Shown here: piece after piece, positions 60,380-64,000 of the stretch
How positions within the stretch are numbered: the stretch's first letter is position 1
Layout: each line of letters starts with the position of its first letter
Origin: Abelmoschus esculentus
Taxonomy: Eukaryota > Streptophyta > Magnoliopsida > Malvales > Malvaceae
Direction: 5' to 3'
DNA length: 64,000 nt
Assembly (NCBI GenBank): GCA_035048815.1
Contig: JAUCBN010000042.1
Span: 15,600,501 to 15,664,500, forward strand
The notes under the pieces: generated by a model
Seen by the model: the letters and a program-made list of their open reading frames with translations, nothing else
Database searches by the model: none
What the model was told of the DNA's origin: nothing
Program-made: the position numbers and the translations under genes

Positions 60380-60870
60380 ATATTTCAATAAGTACCGAAA
60401 TTATTATATAATATATAAATAATTATAAAAATTATAATAAAAATATAATATATCAAAATCCTTACCCGAATCACAAATCAAAAGCTCAAATTAGGGTAAA
60501 TATTTTCATATATACATATTGGGCCACAAGAAAACCTATTTTCTTACATAAATAATTCTCATTTTAGAATATGTCAAAATTATTACATAAAACCAAAATG
60601 AGAATTTTACCATAAGTAATATACATATATTATTACAAAATATAAACAAAAAATCTATACCAAAATTCTTATTAGAGATCACTAAAACCAAAAGAATTTA
60701 ACTTATAATAAGAATTTGTGTACATACAGATTTTCCTACAAGAAAACTTATTAATTTCTTATAAGAATGATTGAGAATTTAATAGCTATTGAAACTATTA
60801 CATAATATACATAAATTGTTACAAAATTTATAATAAAAACGTATGCACCGAAATCAAAGGGACTTAACAA
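60380..60870. repeat. diverged roughly 200-bp tandem repeat
   Basis: A block like AAATTATTA(C/T)ATAA...TTACAAAATATAA...ATACCAAAAT recurs near 60395, 60590 and 60795, with a more distant relative near 59510. One segment at 60717 (TTTGTGTACATACAGATTTTC) closely resembles the 187-bp units at 28.6-29.5 kb. No coding content. Confidence 0.5.
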
Positions 60871-61006
60871 GATACTAAAGAGACCATATACCATCATTCA
60901 CAAATTGCATACTTACCTTATATCCCTTGCTCAAATTGCAACTTGAGTTTAATAAATTTTAACAAGATATGTAAAGTAATTTAAAGAGACTTGGAAAGGT
61001 TACCAA

Positions 61007-61494
61007 GTCTTAATTAGGGGTGATAATGAGTTTGACCGACTCGCGAATTACTCGGACTCGGCTCGGTCAAAGCTTGGCTCGAGTGAGTTCGACTCGGGCT
61101 CGAGATTTAAACGAGCCGAGCTTACTCAAACTCGGCTAAAAAAACTCGTGAACAGGCTCGAAATAACTATATATAAACTATATATATATACATTAAAAAT
61201 AATTTGTTTAGCAAAGAAAAATAATAAAATAATTGAGTAAATCCACTAAAAATAAATTAAATGAAATAAATTGAATATTATTCGCTAAAACAAATTTACA
61301 AAACTACAAATAATAAATAATAAATAAACTATAAATAAATAATAAAAATAATATAAAATTATCTATTTCGAGCCAAACCGAGACGAGCCCGAGCCAATAA
61401 TATTATTTTCAAGCCGAACTCAAGCCTGAAATTCCGAGCTCGACGAGCCTCGAGCCTAGCCTAACTCGGGCCGTTATCACCCCCTAGTCTTAAC
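61007..61494. mobile_element. hAT-like non-autonomous element
   Basis: The element runs from 61015 to 61486 (472 bp). It starts TAGGGGTGATAATGAG and ends, read inwards, TAGGGGGTGATAACGGCCC. Flanking 8-mers are GTCTTAAT and GTCTTAAC, differing at one base. GAGCTCG/GGCTCG-type motifs fill both subterminal regions. Short inverted ends plus an 8-bp duplication are the hAT signature. No coding sequence. Confidence 0.8.
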
Positions 61495-63085
61495 TAGGCT
61501 CACAGGTTTGAAGACTAGTTTCATCCTTAGTCACAATGCCTAGTTGTCTGTCCAAGATTTATCCTTTCTAACTCTATTGTCCTTCGTTGATCTTGCTCTA
61601 GAGAAAGACTACGGATAACAATTTATTCAAGCATCATATATTCATGTGCACATATTTGACTCATAGATGAACCTACTTTTGCTGTGCTCTATCATGTTAA
61701 TCAAGCAATCCAAGACTTAATACAAGCTATTTTTAATTCATAAAAACACTCCACCTTAATCTTATTAAGATTGTCCCTATTTTGATTTATATTTACTATC
61801 CATTTGACTATAAAACAGCCCTCACTTTATGGTACAAAACAGTCCAATTTCAATTCAAAGCAGTCCCTCAACTAGGCTTGAAAAACAGTTTCTTAAGCAT
61901 TTTCTTAAAGCAGACCCTGTTTTAATACCCCAAATAGCCCCTGAATCTTTGTAAAACAGCCCCCCTCTATTTTTACTTAACCAAACAGTTTCAAATCAAT
62001 TCTCCCATGTATAAAACAGTCCCAAAATGAATTATTTTGGTTCACAGCATCTAGGATTTATTTCTATCAAGCAAGGTGACCAATTTCAAGATTTCAAGCA
62101 CAAATACATAGCCACACTACGATCCAAGCAAACAATCAACTATCATAACAATTTTTAGGACTCAATAACAAGCAACTTAGCATCTGTTTAAGTATCACCA
62201 AGAGAAGGAAATTTATCATGCACATCACTCAAAGGATCCAAGAAATTTCCTAGCATGAATTGATCTTCAAGCAATCCTAGTAGTAACATGGTTCAAGGAA
62301 ATTCACAATCAATTTCTCAAATTACAACTTGCTGAAGCTGAAAGGAAGTGTATCTCACCTTCTTTCTCAAGCTATCCGAACAAGTGACCATTCTCAATAT
62401 CTGATGTAGTATTTTCATATAAGATCCACTTACCGATACTGGCAGAAAAGTGACCATTCTTAATATATGGTTGACTTATCTATGCTAACACGAAAATGCT
62501 CATTCTCATAGCTATTAACTTTCTCAGACATTGTTTGTAGAATGATAAAGCGAATCATCTTCCATGAAGGTTTTAAAAAAGTTTAACATGTGTCATCTTA
62601 ATAAAATATGTTTTTATACTTCCAATCATACATGTGTCATCATAACAAATCAGAACAGTGCTTTTTTACATGTGCCAAACTCAACAATTTCATTCTGATT
62701 TTGATTATATATGTAATCTGGCATAAATTCAAGGCTTAACATCCGTGCTTGTTCCTAATCCACAAATAGGTTGTCTTAGCTTCTAGCAAATTAGTTACTA
62801 GCTAAGGTTACTGATCCACATAATGTCAGGAAGAAAGTGTCATTTACTCAGATAGAAAAATAAATAACATTTGATGGTATCATTTACTCACCTTGGTAGA
62901 AGACACTCCACCCCTGAGTTTTTTACAGCAGCTGAAATATAAAGGTAAGAAACAAAGACACCAAACAAGTCAAAAAAGGGTTCTAAATTGTTACAAAATT
63001 AATTGCAATGATCAAAATTAATACAAGTATAATCCACTAACTAAGAAAACCAAACAGTTAAGAGGAAGTTACAAAAAAAGTAACC
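61495..63085. other. spacer left of the MOR1-like fragment
   Basis: AT-rich to mixed sequence with no supported gene. A 40-bp segment at 62896-62935 is flanked on the minus strand by a plausible acceptor and donor and might be a leftover exon, but it could not be assigned. Confidence 0.4.
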
Positions 63086-63865
63086 AGCCTTCAAGACGCT
63101 CTTTCCATACAACACTCTTCAGTTGAGAAATGACCTCTGCCTGTATTAGGGAACCTAATCTGCTTTCAATCTCTACAAGACTCATTTCCGCTGGTCAGAC
63201 AAATCAAAGAAACTACGGCATTTCTAGCTACAAAATAATAGCAAAACAGATATTGTTTACCTCAATGTCCTTGGGAGTTGCACTCAATTTTGTACCTTGG
63301 ATGTGAGACTATATGGAGAGGGACACAAGCCAAAGAAAACAAAATTTGTACCTTGGAAAGACCCATAAGGTTTAACCCGCACAATGATAAGAGTTAAAGA
63401 CGGTCCCTTGTATATCATTAAGGTTCTTCTCAGTCTGACAAGATCAATGGAATGTGAATCACAGAGGGAGAAACAACAACAAAAATAAATATGAAGAGAA
63501 ACATAATTTAGGTAGTACATATTGTTTCCTGCCCACTAACTATTAAATTTTCAGTAATGCATCCATCTACTGCTTTGCGAACATCTGAGGATTTATCCTT
63601 GGAAGAATTCCAGACATACGGATATGTGTATAAAAATTGAAAATGAATATGGGAAAAGGAAACACAGAATTTCTCCATTCAACCAAAATTTACCATCATG
63701 GCAGTAGCAGCTGGTTTGAGCAGAGATGCATATCATCAAGAAATTCGTTGAGTTCAGAGAGTTGCCTAGCTGACCTATCAAAAAGATCTTCGCGTCCTTT
63801 GGCCCCAATCTTAGTGTCTGTTAGTGCTGACGTGATATACGGTAAAAGCTACATGATTGGAATCA
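63086..63865 (-). pseudogene. MOR1: MOR1/GEM1 (XMAP215-type) pseudogene fragment
   Basis: Part of the plant TOG-domain microtubule polymerase MOR1. Exon-like blocks in transcript order: about 63857-63690 (LLPYITSALTDTKIGAKGRE, DLFDRSARQLSEL), 63600-63530 (DKSSDVRKAVDGCITENLIV, SGQET), 63435-63345 (EKNLNDIQG, then VRVKPYGSFQ) and 63190-63086 (MSLVEIESRLGSLIQAE, QLKSVVWKERLE). The order follows the family. Two frame changes are visible, one after DEFLDD-like sequence near 63725 and one after NLNDIQG near 63400. Introns are retained. Flanking exons are absent to the left; the 5' side runs off or ends beyond the window. Not functional as seen. Confidence 0.85.
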
Positions 63866-64000
63866 GAAAAATAGTCCCTATTTTGTCAAAATAAACAGCT
63901 GCAAAGTAGATAAGGTGCACTCTCATATGTTTCTTATTGCCACTAAGGTATTTCAAAATATCTGATAGTATTCCCGGCAATTAACAAAATTTTGCATGAA

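Overview
The window is nuclear DNA of a dicot plant, probably a rosid. The genes have many short GT-AG introns, the intergenic DNA is very AT-rich, and the gene set is purely plant: a DOA10-type SUD1/CER9 ligase, CCoAOMT, a PUB25/26 U-box ligase, a group X ERF, AREB/ABF and IRX15-type genes. The species cannot be named from the sequence alone.

Left part (1-21.5 kb) is gene-rich. It holds a broken IRX15-like (DUF579) gene (-), a complete nine-exon poly(A)-binding protein gene (+), a complete nine-exon SUD1/CER9-type ER E3 ligase (-), an intronless 40S ribosomal protein S16 gene (+) with a textbook ribosomal-protein promoter, a five-exon caffeoyl-CoA O-methyltransferase (-) and an intronless U-box ligase (-). 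Middle part (21.5-43 kb) is AT-rich. It holds an AREB/ABF-like gene that keeps its conserved N-terminal regions but has no bZIP domain, next to a 187-bp tandem array and a 1.2-kb AT minisatellite; a group X ERF gene; and a secreted malectin-like/LRR protein without a kinase. Right part (43-64 kb) is decayed. It holds a Ty1/copia fragment, a Ty3/gypsy chromovirus arranged as pol end - LTR - gag/pol - LTR and inserted in a dead ATG2 gene, then a fragment of a dead MOR1-type gene.

The strongest non-gene signals are small transposons recognised by their ends and target-site duplications: at least four, probably five, elements with GAGAAATTATT-like ends and 9-bp duplications (Mutator-like), two of them with telomere-like cores; a second long-inverted-repeat family starting GGCATAAAGAT with a 10-bp duplication; and a hAT-like element with an 8-bp duplication.

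The intact genes do not form a pathway. They are ordinary neighbours in a plant chromosome: translation (PABP, RPS16), protein degradation (SUD1, PUB25/26), lignin synthesis (CCoAOMT), stress transcription (ERF, ABF-like) and a cell-surface protein. I found no clear multi-gene undescribed system. What deserves a second look is the transposon biology, the bZIP-less ABF gene and the bZIP-site cluster inside the gypsy LTR.
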